Part shown: positions 7,880-16,300 of the stretch, piece by piece
How the letters are laid out: each line of letters opens with the position of its first letter
How positions within the stretch are numbered: the stretch's first letter is position 1
Assembly: GCA_910575155.1 (NCBI GenBank)
Contig: CAJTDX010000001.1
Location: 217,371 to 281,370, forward strand
Length of the DNA stretch: 64,000 bases
Direction of reading: 5' to 3'
Origin: Lachnospiraceae bacterium
GTDB lineage: Bacteria; Bacillota; Clostridia; Lachnospirales; Lachnospiraceae
Notes under the pieces: generated by a model
What the model saw: the letters and a program-made list of their open reading frames with translations, nothing else
Told to the model about the DNA's origin: nothing
The model's database searches: none
Program-made: the position numbers and the translations under genes

Positions 7880-7915
7880 ATACCCTGTACCAGTTTGCGG
7901 TATAGGGTATTTTTA
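7880..7915. terminator. Bidirectional terminator
   Basis: A 12-bp stem, ATACCCTGTACC against GGTATAGGGTAT, closes a 7-nt loop and is followed by TTTT. It separates the convergent genes at 6987-7874 and 7918-8178. Confidence 0.85.
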
Positions 7916-7917
7916 TG

Positions 7918-8178
7918 TCAGTCGGAACCGCTGCCCTGCAACAGCTCATCACAGCTAATGTGGAACACGTCTGCAAGAGCCTTCAGTTCAATGTCCGTCA
8001 CAAAACGCTGCCCGGATTCCATGCGCTGGACAGCGTTTTTGTCAATGTCAAGCCCCTGCATCTGTAACAGGTCGGCTAATTTTCTCTGAGAAGTTTTTTC
8101 GGGCATCCCCTGCCTTAATCTCCTGACGTTCTCCCCACAGATATTGTTCCTGCCATCCGGCAATTTGTTCTTATACAT
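7918..8178 (-). CDS. XRE-family helix-turn-helix regulator
   Basis: An 86-aa protein with a single Cro/CI-type helix-turn-helix: SQRKLADLLQMQGLDIDKNA followed by VQRMESGQRFVTDIELKALA. It is probably the regulator that keeps the element quiet. The start at 8178 is chosen because AAGGTGG lies just upstream; an earlier in-frame start has no such site. A perfect inverted repeat (GACATTC-N3-GAATGTC, 8251-8267) stands before the gene and may be its operator. It resembles the second XRE protein at 25040 in the spacing of its helix-turn-helix. Confidence 0.88.
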   Translation of the reverse strand: MYKNKLPDGRNNICGENVRRLRQGMPEKTSQRKLADLLQMQGLDIDKNAVQRMESGQRFVTDIELKALADVFHISCDELLQGSGSD

Positions 8179-8250
8179 ATTTCCCACCTTCAATATTGAC
8201 ATTCTGTGCTTGTCATATTCCAGATTATATGGTAAGATATGTAAAAAGAT

Positions 8251-8267
8251 GACATTCACTGAATGTC
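8251..8267. promoter_or_regulatory. Candidate operator for the XRE regulator
   Basis: A perfect 7-bp inverted repeat with a 3-nt spacer, GACATTCACTGAATGTC. Related half-sites (GACATTC, TTGTCAT) recur at 8198-8216. It lies upstream of the regulator's TATAAT -10 on the minus strand. Confidence 0.5.
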
Positions 8268-8352
8268 GATTATGATTTTACCAGAAAAATTCGGATATAT
8301 ATTTTATGGATGTAACTTGTTTGGGATTGTCGAACAGTGTCGAAAATATAAA

Positions 8353-8381
8353 TTGACAAATAATTTGGTAAGTATTATAAT
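8353..8381 (+). promoter_or_regulatory. Consensus sigma-A promoter of the secreted cargo gene
   Basis: TTGACA (8353-8358), a 17-bp spacer and TATAAT (8376-8381): a perfect consensus match. The gene starts about 100 bp downstream, so high constitutive expression is expected unless repressed. Confidence 0.9.
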
Positions 8382-8484
8382 TTTAGGCATAGAAGTGGGT
8401 CACAAAAAAATACCGGGAGCATATTATCGAGGAATAGAAGGAAAGCCCCAGCATGGCACTTGAAGAAAGGATGGAGGGAATCAT

Positions 8485-9201
8485 ATGGAAGTGAAATGGA
8501 GAATGAAAGGGATTGCCAGGAAGGTTGCGGCGGCAGCCATTGCGGCGGCGGTCGTGTTTGGGAGCGTGCAGGCGGCAGGCTTTACGGCAGAGGCGAAAGG
8601 GACAGCGTTCATCAACAAGAAGACCAGCAGCGTCACCCCGACAATCAAATCCGCCAAGCGGTCTAACGGCAAGGTAAACGTAACCGTTACGGTCCCTGCC
8701 AGCAAAATTAAAAAACTGGGCAAAGTAAAGAAGGTTACCGTTTCCTACGGTTCTACCAAGAACAGCAGGAAGTTTGAGGCAGTTAAGGCAACCGCAAAGG
8801 TCACCAAGAAGGGTAAGAACCAGTACACATTCTCATTAAACAGCAAGAAACTAAACAGCTACAAGACGGCTTACATGGCGGTAAGGTTCGATGGAAAGTC
8901 AAACTGGTCTAAGCTGGCTAAGGTTTCCGGCAAGGCAGGGAAGGTAATCGTGACGTACCATCTGCAATGCCAATGTGGTAAGGAGTGGACGAACCATACT
9001 GGGTTTGCAGCGTTATCAAATTTGTGGGATAAGCATTCAGCAGAAATGGATGAAAAAGCTCTTGAGGAAGCTGGTATTGTTACTTCTGGTTCTGGTGAAG
9101 ATAGCAAAGTCGTATCTGTTGAGGATTTATTAAATGTTGGTGCAGGTTTAGGTAAACATGCCGGCTACAAAACCTGGGTCACAACAGGAACAAGCAAGTA
9201 A
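8485..9201 (+). CDS. Secreted protein, probable cargo of the element
   Basis: A 238-aa protein with a clear signal peptide: a basic start (KWRMKGIARK), a hydrophobic Ala/Val core (VAAAAIAAAVVFGSV) and Ala-rich cleavage sites near 30-37. The mature part is very Lys- and Thr-rich and beta-like (residues 45-150). A different C-terminal domain follows, with a Cys pair (C-Q-C-G at about 160) and several His (HTGF, DKHSAE, GKHAGY). No wall anchor or transmembrane segment follows. GGAGGG lies six bases before the ATG. It is a stand-alone transcription unit between a consensus promoter and a strong terminator. It could be a secreted effector or antimicrobial, but I do not recognise the family. Confidence 0.8.
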   Translation: MEVKWRMKGIARKVAAAAIAAAVVFGSVQAAGFTAEAKGTAFINKKTSSVTPTIKSAKRSNGKVNVTVTVPASKIKKLGKVKKVTVSYGSTKNSRKFEAVKATAKVTKKGKNQYTFSLNSKKLNSYKTAYMAVRFDGKSNWSKLAKVSGKAGKVIVTYHLQCQCGKEWTNHTGFAALSNLWDKHSAEMDEKALEEAGIVTSGSGEDSKVVSVEDLLNVGAGLGKHAGYKTWVTTGTSK

Positions 9202-9223
9202 TTGAAAACAACTCTTTACTTTA

Positions 9224-9266
9224 GGGTATGCAGGACTGTCCCGGTTTCTGCATACCCTGTTCTATT
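9224..9266 (+). terminator. Terminator of the secreted cargo gene
   Basis: A perfect 10-bp stem, GGGTATGCAG against CTGCATACCC, closes a 14-nt loop and is followed by a T-rich run. Confidence 0.85.
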
Positions 9267-9270
9267 TTTA

Positions 9271-9612
9271 TGCAGGCAGCCCAGGCGGTGTTTGGCAGCG
9301 GGCAGCTTTACACTTTCCCTATAGGGATGGCAGGCAGGATAGATTTTTTATAACTAAGGGATATTTCAATAGAAGTGCATTGAAATACCTCTTTTTCCAT
9401 GCTTTGGGCTCTGCTGCCGGGATTTCGCCCTGTAAACCCCCACTTGCCCTGCAAGTGCCATCCGGTAAAGGGGTTGACAGGCTCCTTGGCTTTTGCGGTA
9501 TGTGAAAATTGGATTGCCGGATAATGGCTGGTGTGCTATAATCTGCCTATGGAGCAGTCGCGTTACGAGGTGGTGAGCCTCCCTCACTTGGAAAAGACGG
9601 GAGGTGGTGCAG
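9271..9612. other. Gene-free stretch before the toxin: terminator-like hairpin and toxin leader
   Basis: No convincing gene is present. At 9358-9396 there is a hairpin (AGG-A-TATTTCAAT against ATTGAAATA-CCT) with a following T run, terminator-like on the plus strand. A perfect 7-bp stem CACTTGC-CCT-GCAAGTG is at 9441-9457. The toxin promoter and leader occupy 9514-9612. Confidence 0.6.
9514..9542 (+). promoter_or_regulatory. Promoter of the small toxin gene
   Basis: TTGCCG (9514-9519), a 17-bp spacer and TATAAT (9537-9542). The transcript would carry a leader of about 65 nt. There, CCTCCC at 9579-9584 can pair with GGGAGG at 9599-9604 and hide the ribosome site. Confidence 0.75.
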
Positions 9613-9714
9613 ATGGAAAGTACATATGATATTTTAAGCCTGTTATTTTTGGGCGGTAACTTCCTGATTGCATTGCTTGCCTATTTGGATAATAGGAACA
9701 ACAGGCGAAAATAA
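9613..9714 (+). CDS. Holin-like type I toxin peptide
   Basis: A 33-aa peptide, MESTYDILSLLFLGG..., with one hydrophobic helix (about residues 7-25) and a charged tail (DNRNNRRK). Size, start and composition fit the putative holin-like toxin (Hol-Tox/TxpA-like) family of Firmicutes. These peptides insert in the membrane and are normally silenced by an antisense RNA. GGGAGG lies eight bases before the ATG and can be masked by a leader stem. The coding end runs into a long terminator hairpin that a convergent antisense RNA overlaps. Its place at the element's right end suits a role in keeping the element. Confidence 0.8.
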   Translation: MESTYDILSLLFLGGNFLIALLAYLDNRNNRRK

Positions 9715-9756
9715 ATAAACCTACCTTGTATCTTAGCAGGATAAGGTAGGTTTATT
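9714..9756. terminator. Terminator shared by toxin mRNA and antisense RNA
   Basis: A perfect 14-bp stem, AATAAACCTACCTT against AAGGTAGGTTTATT, closes a 15-nt loop. It can end the toxin transcript rightward and the antisense RNA leftward. Confidence 0.8.
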
Positions 9757-9806
9757 CTATAAACTAATCTTTAGAGGCTAACCACACTTGTGGGCGGTTG
9801 CTCCTT
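9714..9806 (-). ncRNA. Antisense antitoxin RNA (RatA-like arrangement)
   Basis: A minus-strand promoter (-35 TTGATT at 9836-9841, 17-bp spacer, -10 TATATT at 9813-9818) points toward the toxin gene. The RNA would start near 9806 and end in the shared hairpin, about 90 nt long, fully complementary to the 3' end of the toxin mRNA. The layout matches type I systems such as TxpA/RatA. The exact ends are inferred. Confidence 0.65.
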
Positions 9807-9884
9807 TCCTATAATATAACATTTCTATCTCTGAAAATCAACTGCATTTTTAGAATCCGGCAAAATCAATGGTGCTAAAGATTT

Positions 9885-9904
9885 GATTACACTTTTGATT
9901 ACAC
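9885..9904 (+). repeat. Candidate integrase arm sites, right end
   Basis: GATTACAC occurs at 9885-9892 and 9897-9904, in the same orientation as the copies inside the left end. Confidence 0.5.
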
Positions 9905-9959
9905 TCTATAGATGATGTGCCGCGAACGCCTTTCTTTCAGTGTTTTTGGAGCATTCGTA

Positions 9960-9984
9960 GGGTTCGAATCCCCGATGTCTCATT
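9960..9984 (+). repeat. attR, 25-bp direct repeat
   Basis: Identical to 1114-1138. Only the 3' fragment of tRNA-Lys is present here; the sequence just before it bears no resemblance to a tRNA. Confidence 0.93.
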
Positions 9985-9995
9985 ATTTGAGAAAT

Positions 9996-10036
9996 AGCGG
10001 AAACTCAGTAATATCAAGGGTTTCCGCTGTTTTTTT
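9996..10036 (+). terminator. Original terminator of the tRNA operon, displaced by the element
   Basis: A 9-bp stem, AGCGGAAAC against GTTTCCGCT, closes a 15-nt loop and is followed by a run of seven T. It lies just right of attR, so before insertion it would have followed tRNA-Lys directly. Confidence 0.85.
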
Positions 10037-10055
10037 GTATCTTTTAAAGTAGTAG

Positions 10056-10094
10056 CTTGCCTATTTGGACAATAGGAACAACAGGCGAAAATAA
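10056..10094 (+). pseudogene. Remnant of a second holin-like toxin
   Basis: The last 12 codons of a toxin (LAYLDNRNNRRK) are preserved with the stop codon. A TAG immediately precedes them in frame, and there is no start, promoter or ribosome site. The break at 10055 is sharp, consistent with a deletion that removed an older element up to this point. Confidence 0.8.
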
Positions 10095-10186
10095 ATAAAC
10101 CTACCTTGTAATCTTAGCCGGATTGAGGTAGGTTTATTTTTAACAGATCTTAGAGAGGCTAACCACTTTGTGGGCGGCTGCTCCTT
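10094..10186 (-). ncRNA. Orphan antisense antitoxin RNA
   Basis: The antisense promoter is preserved (-35 TTGATT at 10216-10221, 17-bp spacer, -10 TATATT at 10193-10198). So is the terminator stem (AATAAACCTACC against GGTAGGTTTATT, 10094-10138). The RNA would be about 90 nt and largely complementary to the intact toxin mRNA of the neighbouring element. Transcription and activity are inferred. Confidence 0.55.
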
Positions 10187-10298
10187 TTCTATAATATAAC
10201 ATTTCTATATCTGAAAATCAACTGCATTTTTTGAACCCCTTTATCTTCAAATTATCTTCAAAGAGCTATTGCATCTGCAATTACTTCCTTTGGTGATA

Positions 10299-10354
10299 TG
10301 ATACCTCCAAAGTAACAGATTTTTATATTTTATCTGTCTGATTTAGAGGTATCA
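10299..10354. repeat. Nested inverted repeat
   Basis: Outer arms TGATACCTC (10299-10307) and GAGGTATCA (10346-10354) are perfect. Inside them ACAGAT (10315-10320) pairs with ATCTGT (10332-10337). It lies 50 bp beyond the stop codon of the aldo-keto reductase gene. It could fold as a long hairpin, but no T run follows on either side. Confidence 0.6.
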
Positions 10355-10403
10355 GATCAGACGCTTCCAGCCATTTATTTGTGGATAGAATGATTATAAT
10401 AAA

Positions 10404-11393
10404 TTATCCTAAAATGGCGTCTATTTGTTCAAGCTCATTTTTATTGAAGTCAGGTTTGGATAACATACCTATATTATCAAGAATCTGGGAAGGTTTGGAC
10501 GCACCGATAAGAACGCTGGTTATATCTCCATCGCGGAGTATCCATGACAGGGCCATCTGAGCCAGAGTTTGTCCGCGTTTTTCGGCTATGGACGCCAGAT
10601 TATTTATCTTATCCATTGTCTCAGCGTTGACAGCCTGTTCTTTTAAAAATCTTCCATCCGTACGTATGCGGCTGTCTTGCGGAATCCCATTCAGATATCG
10701 GTTGCTGAGAAGTCCCTGCGCCAGCGGGGAAAACGTTATAACGCCGATTCCATGCGCAGCGGCGTAGTCTTTTAACCCATCCTGTTCTATGGTTCGGTCA
10801 AACATAGAATATCTTCTTTGATTGATGATAAATGGCGTTCCCATTTTATGAAAAAGCTCAGATATGGCAATGGTTTGTTCTCTGTTATAATTTGAAATTC
10901 CGATATAAAGAGATTTTCCGCTTCTTACAATTCCATCTAATGCCTGTGCAGTCTCTTCCAGCGGCGTCTCAGGATCTGGTCTGTGGTGATAGAAAATATC
11001 CACATATTCAAGCCCCATACGTTTTAAACTCTGGTCCAGGCTTGCCACAAGATATTTTTTGCTTCCCCAATTGCCATATGGTCCGGGCCACATATCATAG
11101 CCGGCTTTGGTTGAAATAATAATTTCATCGCGATAGCTGTCGAGTCCTTTTTTTAAAATCAGTCCAAAATTTTCTTCCGCAGCTCCATAAACAGGACCAT
11201 AATTGTTCGCAAGATCAAAGTGGGTAATGCCGTTGTCAAATGCGGTATAACACATGTTTTGCATATTATCGAAATTGCCATTGGAGCCAAAATTGTGCCA
11301 TAAGCCCAGAGAAAGCGCCGGAAGCATCAGACCGCTCGTTCCGCATCGGTTATATTTCATTTTGTCATATCGCTTCTTATCTGCTTCATACAT
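10404..11393 (-). CDS. gpr: Aldo-keto reductase, YghZ / L-glyceraldehyde 3-phosphate reductase type
   Basis: A 329-aa NADPH-dependent reductase of the AKR family, close to E. coli YghZ (Gpr) over its whole length: GLWHNFG at 31-36, HFDLANNYGP at 58-67, STKAGYDMWPGPYG at 94-107 and YHHRPDPETPLEET at 135-148. The catalytic tetrad is D60, Y65, K96 and H136, and VLIGASKPSQI near the C-terminus binds the cofactor phosphate. Family members reduce L-glyceraldehyde 3-phosphate and related aldehydes such as methylglyoxal. AGGAGG lies eight bases upstream. It is a single-gene unit and the first intact chromosomal gene right of the element. Confidence 0.92.
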   Translation of the reverse strand: MYEADKKRYDKMKYNRCGTSGLMLPALSLGLWHNFGSNGNFDNMQNMCYTAFDNGITHFDLANNYGPVYGAAEENFGLILKKGLDSYRDEIIISTKAGYDMWPGPYGNWGSKKYLVASLDQSLKRMGLEYVDIFYHHRPDPETPLEETAQALDGIVRSGKSLYIGISNYNREQTIAISELFHKMGTPFIINQRRYSMFDRTIEQDGLKDYAAAHGIGVITFSPLAQGLLSNRYLNGIPQDSRIRTDGRFLKEQAVNAETMDKINNLASIAEKRGQTLAQMALSWILRDGDITSVLIGASKPSQILDNIGMLSKPDFNKNELEQIDAILG

Positions 11394-11601
11394 AATAAAA
11401 ACCTCCTAAATTTTTTCAATGATGTTATTTTTACTATATTATATACATGTCTGCAAATCAACGAAAATATTTTGACAACTTATTGTGGGGTGGATCAATA
11501 ACTTTCAGAATTCTGTTGAATATCTAAATGTTCATGATATAATATGACTTGAAAAAGAGGACTTAGTATCAGGCAATCATATAACAGAATGGAGTGTATC
11601 A

Positions 11602-12789
11602 ATGAGGATTGTATTATTTTATTCAGGAATAGAATCGTTCAACTATTTTACAAATCAGCTTGTGCAGGAATTAAAATGCAGGAGTCATGAGGTTTTTGTC
11701 TTGGATCTGCGCAATCCATCTTCAGAAGATCCTCATTCTTATGCGAATTTCACCACATTTTTACAGGAGACGGTTGACCTGGCAATTTGTTTTGACGGAT
11801 TTGGTTTGAAAGAAGATCTGTTTATTGAGCTGTGGAACGCACAGGATACGATGACCATAAATATATTGATGGATCATCCGCTTCGTTTCCACCCGACAAT
11901 GGAACGCCATCCCAGGCGTTATGTTCAGTTCTGCTGCGATCTTAATCATGTGGCTTATGTAAAAAAATATTTTGGGAAGGAAGTTGCGCAGGTGGAATTT
12001 ATGCCCCATGCAGGCACATTGGCGGAGCAGGAACAGATCATTCCTTTTTCACAGCGAACATATGATATTTTGTTTTCCGGGACTTATTACCGGCCAGAGG
12101 AACAGCGGGAAAAAATAAATCAGTGGTTTCCGGAAGGGGAGCCAATGAATCAGTTTTATAAAGTTATGGCGGACTATATGCTGCGGCACAGCGCAGTGAC
12201 TACAGAACAGGCAGCCCTCGATACGATCCGTCAGCTTGATATGCAGGTATCCGATCAGCAGCTAAAGACAATTTTCCGCTGCTCTGAGCCATTAGACTGG
12301 ATGGTGCGCATGTACCAGAGGGAACGTGTGATTCAGGTTCTGGCAGAGGCGGGATTCGATTTGTGGCTTCTGGGCAGGGGCTGGGAAAATCATCCCTCTG
12401 CGGGATATGCCAATGTACACAGGATAAATGACAGAATTCCTTTTGCGGAGACGCTTCCCTGTATGGCGGATGCCAAAATTAATCTCAATGTCATGCCCTG
12501 GTTTAAGGCGGGGACACACGACAGAATCTTTAATATTTTGCTGCAGCATTCCCTGCCGCTGACAGATACAAGCAGTTGGATTGACGAGCACTTTACAGCA
12601 GGAGAGGAGATTGCCATTTATGACCTGGAACATCTGGAGGATCTGCCTCAGATTGTGGAAGGGCTGCTGAACGATGAGCGCCGCGCGTCGCAAATGATTG
12701 AAAAAGGGTATGAGAAAACAAAGCGCAATTATACATGGAAAAATTGTGTGGATCAGATTTTTTCCGTATGTGGCAGCTCGCATGTGTGA
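11602..12789 (+). CDS. CgeB-like glycosyltransferase
   Basis: A 395-aa GT-B-type protein of the CgeB/DUF3880 group. The N-terminal half has the sugar-acceptor-like domain (MRIVLFYSGIESFNY, NILMDHPLRFHP). The C-terminal glycosyltransferase-1-like domain carries LWLLGRGWENHPS, ADAKINLNVMPWFKAGTHDR and a terminal helical region. GGAG lies seven bases before the ATG. It is distantly related to the three tandem CgeB-like genes at 44.3-47.9 kb and shares the KINLN signature, but stands alone 32 kb away. Substrate and acceptor are unknown. Surface glycan or flagellin modification is the best guess from family context. Confidence 0.85.
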   Translation: MRIVLFYSGIESFNYFTNQLVQELKCRSHEVFVLDLRNPSSEDPHSYANFTTFLQETVDLAICFDGFGLKEDLFIELWNAQDTMTINILMDHPLRFHPTMERHPRRYVQFCCDLNHVAYVKKYFGKEVAQVEFMPHAGTLAEQEQIIPFSQRTYDILFSGTYYRPEEQREKINQWFPEGEPMNQFYKVMADYMLRHSAVTTEQAALDTIRQLDMQVSDQQLKTIFRCSEPLDWMVRMYQRERVIQVLAEAGFDLWLLGRGWENHPSAGYANVHRINDRIPFAETLPCMADAKINLNVMPWFKAGTHDRIFNILLQHSLPLTDTSSWIDEHFTAGEEIAIYDLEHLEDLPQIVEGLLNDERRASQMIEKGYEKTKRNYTWKNCVDQIFSVCGSSHV

Positions 12790-13395
12790 AGTTCCGCCTG
12801 TGGTGAAAAATGTTTATGCGATAAACGAAGGAATACCAGAAAATGATGGAACATGAGCGGGAACAGATTGTCCAGGCAGGGTAATTCCTGTAAATCATAA
12901 CGGCTTATGTAAATAAAAGTGCAGAGTTTCAGGATTTTCTAAATGTTAATTCTTAAGAATCCAGTACAACGGATAATTAATAGCTGTTTATTAGTTATTC
13001 GCTGTATTAGTTAACGGTTTGTGCCGGAAAATGTTTGGTTATTTATAACATGTATGGCAGATTCCGGATCTATAAAGATTAAGAAGGTGACATCAGGAAT
13101 TTCAGAGGCTTTGCACTTTTTCATGACATAGATAATATATTTTATTAGAATGTGTTTAAAAAAGGTTTTTAGATCTGCATGGCGGCTGGTACATTAAGGA
13201 AAACCCTGAACTATGGTAAGAAATAATTGTATTGGAAATTAGATTATGCTATACTTTAATAAGGAAACAGTAAAAGGCAAAAAAAGAAGAAAATCATATT
13301 TTACTATAACTTTTTTGACAGGAAATGCCGAAAAAGATTAATAATATATTTATCAATGGGATGTAGAATGAAGATGAAACAGGGAGGCGAAGACT
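12790..13395. other. Intergenic region before the giant surface protein
   Basis: A 606-bp AT-rich stretch with stops in all frames and no recognisable gene or RNA. The only support is a promoter at 13227-13255 near its right end and the ribosome site GGGAGG eight bases before 13396. A second weaker TTGACA occurs near 13315. Confidence 0.6.
13227..13255 (+). promoter_or_regulatory. Promoter of the giant surface protein gene
   Basis: TTGTAT (13227-13232), a 17-bp spacer and TATACT (13250-13255). It would give a leader of about 135 nt. Confidence 0.65.
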
Positions 13396-16300
13396 ATGTA
13401 CAAATTATTTGCCAGGAGATTTATGGCATTGGCTCTGAGCGTTTGCATGATTGCGGGGATGATAGACCTTTCCGGCTTTACGGTGCGGGCGGCTGAGGGT
13501 GTAACAATCCGAGATTATACAATAGAGGTTGTGGATACGGATATCGTATATGATAGTAAGCCGAAAGAACCAGCTATTGTTCTTAAGGATGTGAGTGGTC
13601 AGGAGTTAGCGGATCATTCATTATATAAGGTAACGTATGAAAATAATACAAATGCCGGTTGGGCAACTGTGAAAGCAGCGAACGTTGCAAATGAACAGGA
13701 CTATATAACGGGAGATTTTTTGATAGAAGAGAGGGGGATGAGTAATTGCGAAATTGCAGCGATTGCACCTCAGCGTGTCCTTTCTGATACCGTTTCTGTT
13801 TCTCCGGTTGTGACTGTGACAGATACGGGATTGGGAACAACCTTAGAAGGTAAAGATTATAGCTGTGTTTATAGCAATAATACATTTGCTACGTCTGTTA
13901 ATGGAAAAGGTACAGTAACAGTGAGCGGGAAGGGGAATTATGAAGGTTCCATAACAAAGGAGTTTGATATTGAAAAACTGGATCCAGAGAAGCTTACGTT
14001 TTCTATTGACGGAGAAATAAAAGCATATACAGGAAATGAAATAAAACCTGGATTAAAAAATGTCCAATATAATAATATTGATCTTACACAGGAACAGTAT
14101 ACGGTAAGTTACAGAAATAATATTGCCGCTGCAGATAAGACTGCTGAGGTAACTGTAACAGGAAAGGGAGAGTATGCAGGTCTTGAAAAAACAAAGTATT
14201 TTTCTATTCGCAAAAATCTTAATACAGATTATGCTAATGGAAAACGGATTACGGCGGAAATACGCCCTCAGTCTTATACGGGCGAAGCGATTGCACTTAA
14301 TTACGAGGATATAACTCTGAATGATCCGGAAGTAGGGCCACTGGAGGGAGGAGTGGACTACGAGATTACAGGTTACAATAACAATGTAAATGAAACTACA
14401 GATGGAAAAATGGCCACTGTAACATTAACTGGAAAGGGCAAATATGTAGGACCAAAGACGGTAGAATTTAAGATTGAAGCGGCAAGACTTACTGAAGAGA
14501 TGATCGACATACAGGGGAAGGAAAATTGTAAATATGACGGATCTGATCAGTATAGTAAACTGACGATTACAGTATCTGCAAAAAATGGCAAACCATATAC
14601 ACCAGGAACAGATTATACAATTACACATGATGCGGCAATTCAGTCAGGAACGCATTGGGTTAAGGTTACTCCTCAGGGAAAACTGAAAGGTGATCCAGTT
14701 ACAATAAACTATACAGTTGCGAAACGCGAACTGAATGATCCGAGAGTAACGGTAAATTTTACTGATACTCCTAATTATATATATGATGGAACGGAAAAGA
14801 AACCAGGAATAAGCCTGACATATACGAAGGCGGACGGCACTGTACAGACATTAACTGCGCCAGCTGATTATAATACACAACTGGGTTACAGTAATAACCT
14901 TCACGCTTCCGGAAGCAGCGAGGCTGAGAAAGCAACGGTATGGGCGACCGCTGCCCCCAACAGCAATTTCACAGGCGAGAGCGCCCACAAGACATTTCAT
15001 ATTGAACCTTTAGAGATGACCGCAATTAATACAGAGATTACCGGAATAGACGCCAGCGCTACTTATACAGGTGATCCAATTACATTTAAGAGCCTGGGGG
15101 TAAAGGTAAGTGGTCGTGCGCTTTCAAATACCGATTATACGACGGAATATGCAAACAATGTTGCAGTGGGAAGCAATACAGCGTCTATTACTATTAGAGG
15201 GACTGGAGACTACAAAGGAGAGTTTGTAAGATATTTTTCCATTACAGAGTGTAGTTTGAAAGACAGGATGATAACGATTGTTCCAATTACTCCCCAGCAG
15301 TATACCGGTAATCCTATTGAGCCGAAGATTACAATCAAGCATAATACCAGAGAATTAGTTGAGGGTACAGATTTTGAGGTAAATTATGGCTCGAATAATA
15401 CAGCGGTAGGTACAGTCACAGTTACTATTACCGGTAAGGGAAATTATAAAGATGAAGCTACGACTTCTTTTTCTATTGTACGGCGAAATATTACTCAGGG
15501 AGGAGAACTGCTGGTAAGAGATGCGGCTGCAGGTTATGATTATCATGAATTGACAGCGGATGAGATCTTCTATAAATATGAAAATAAAAAGATTGAGCCG
15601 GAGCTGACGGTAACGTATAGAAATCAGGATGCGGGTATAGATGTAACGCTGGAGAAGGATGTAGATTATAAAATCAGTTTTATCAGAAACACGGAAATTT
15701 CTTCAGCATCATCAAGAGCACAGGTGATAATCAATGCAGACCAGGCTGCTAATGGAAATTATGCGGGAACAAAAACCTACGACTTTACCATCAAAGGTGA
15801 TTTGTCCGACTATGGAACAGAAGGCGCATATACAGAAATAAGCATACCGGACCAGATCTATACCAGTAATGACATTACTCCTGCCAATGCGGATGTTAAA
15901 TTTAATAAAAAAGCTTTGACAGCCGATGATTATACCATTGCGTGCAGTAACAATAGAGAGACTGGAAAAGCTTTGGCAACCTTTGAAGGCAGGGGTTTTT
16001 ACTTTGGCACGACAGGGAGTGTGGAGTTTAATATCGTTCCACTGAATCTCTCAGAGGATGATTTAGCGGAAAATGGGTACGTCATCAATGGCGTGCAGTC
16101 CAACTATACGTATTCTGGTTTTCCGGTGATACCAGCGGTATCTGTCGTTCATAACGGAAATGAGCTTACCGAGGATCTTCATTACGATTTGGAGGATCAG
16201 CCGGAAGGAGAAGATGTAGATAATGTCAATGTCAGTACAGATAAAAAAGCTGGCAAGCTGATTATAACAGGTCTCACAACGAATTATACAGGAAGCCATG

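Larger units (their letters stand above)
9675..9851. repeat. Toxin/antitoxin direct repeat, copy 1
   Basis: About 177 bp repeated, with roughly a dozen differences, at 10055-10232. It covers the 3' half of the toxin, its terminator and the antisense promoter. Confidence 0.92.
1114..9984. mobile_element. Integrative element in tRNA-Lys, about 8.85 kb (probably mobilizable)
   Basis: The element is bounded by identical 25-bp repeats, the left one being the 3' end of tRNA-Lys. An integrase gene lies just inside the left end and faces the tRNA, the usual layout for tRNA-targeting elements. Inside are a CRESS-type Rep, an FtsK/TcpA-like ATPase, small accessory proteins, an XRE regulator, a secreted cargo protein and a type I toxin-antitoxin pair. 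I see no canonical relaxase and no type IV secretion genes. By analogy with known integrative mobilizable elements that use rolling-circle Rep proteins as relaxases, it is probably mobilized in trans or replicates as an excised circle. That last step is inference. Confidence 0.9.
10055..10232. repeat. Toxin/antitoxin direct repeat, copy 2
   Basis: The second copy of the 9675-9851 sequence, beginning abruptly in the middle of the toxin frame. Confidence 0.92.
9985..10403. other. Gene-free chromosomal flank with element remnants
   Basis: It holds the original tRNA-operon terminator (9996-10036), a decayed toxin with its antisense RNA region (10055-10232) and a nested inverted repeat (10299-10354). 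No intact gene and no third att copy were seen. Confidence 0.75.

Noticed and set aside
8263-8463. A 66-codon plus-strand frame between the XRE and cargo genes
   Set aside because: No ribosome site precedes it, and it overlaps the consensus promoter at 8353-8381.
9441-9457. Stand-alone small RNA gene from the CACTTGC stem
   Set aside because: A short perfect stem with no promoter or T run of its own; noted only as part of the leader region.
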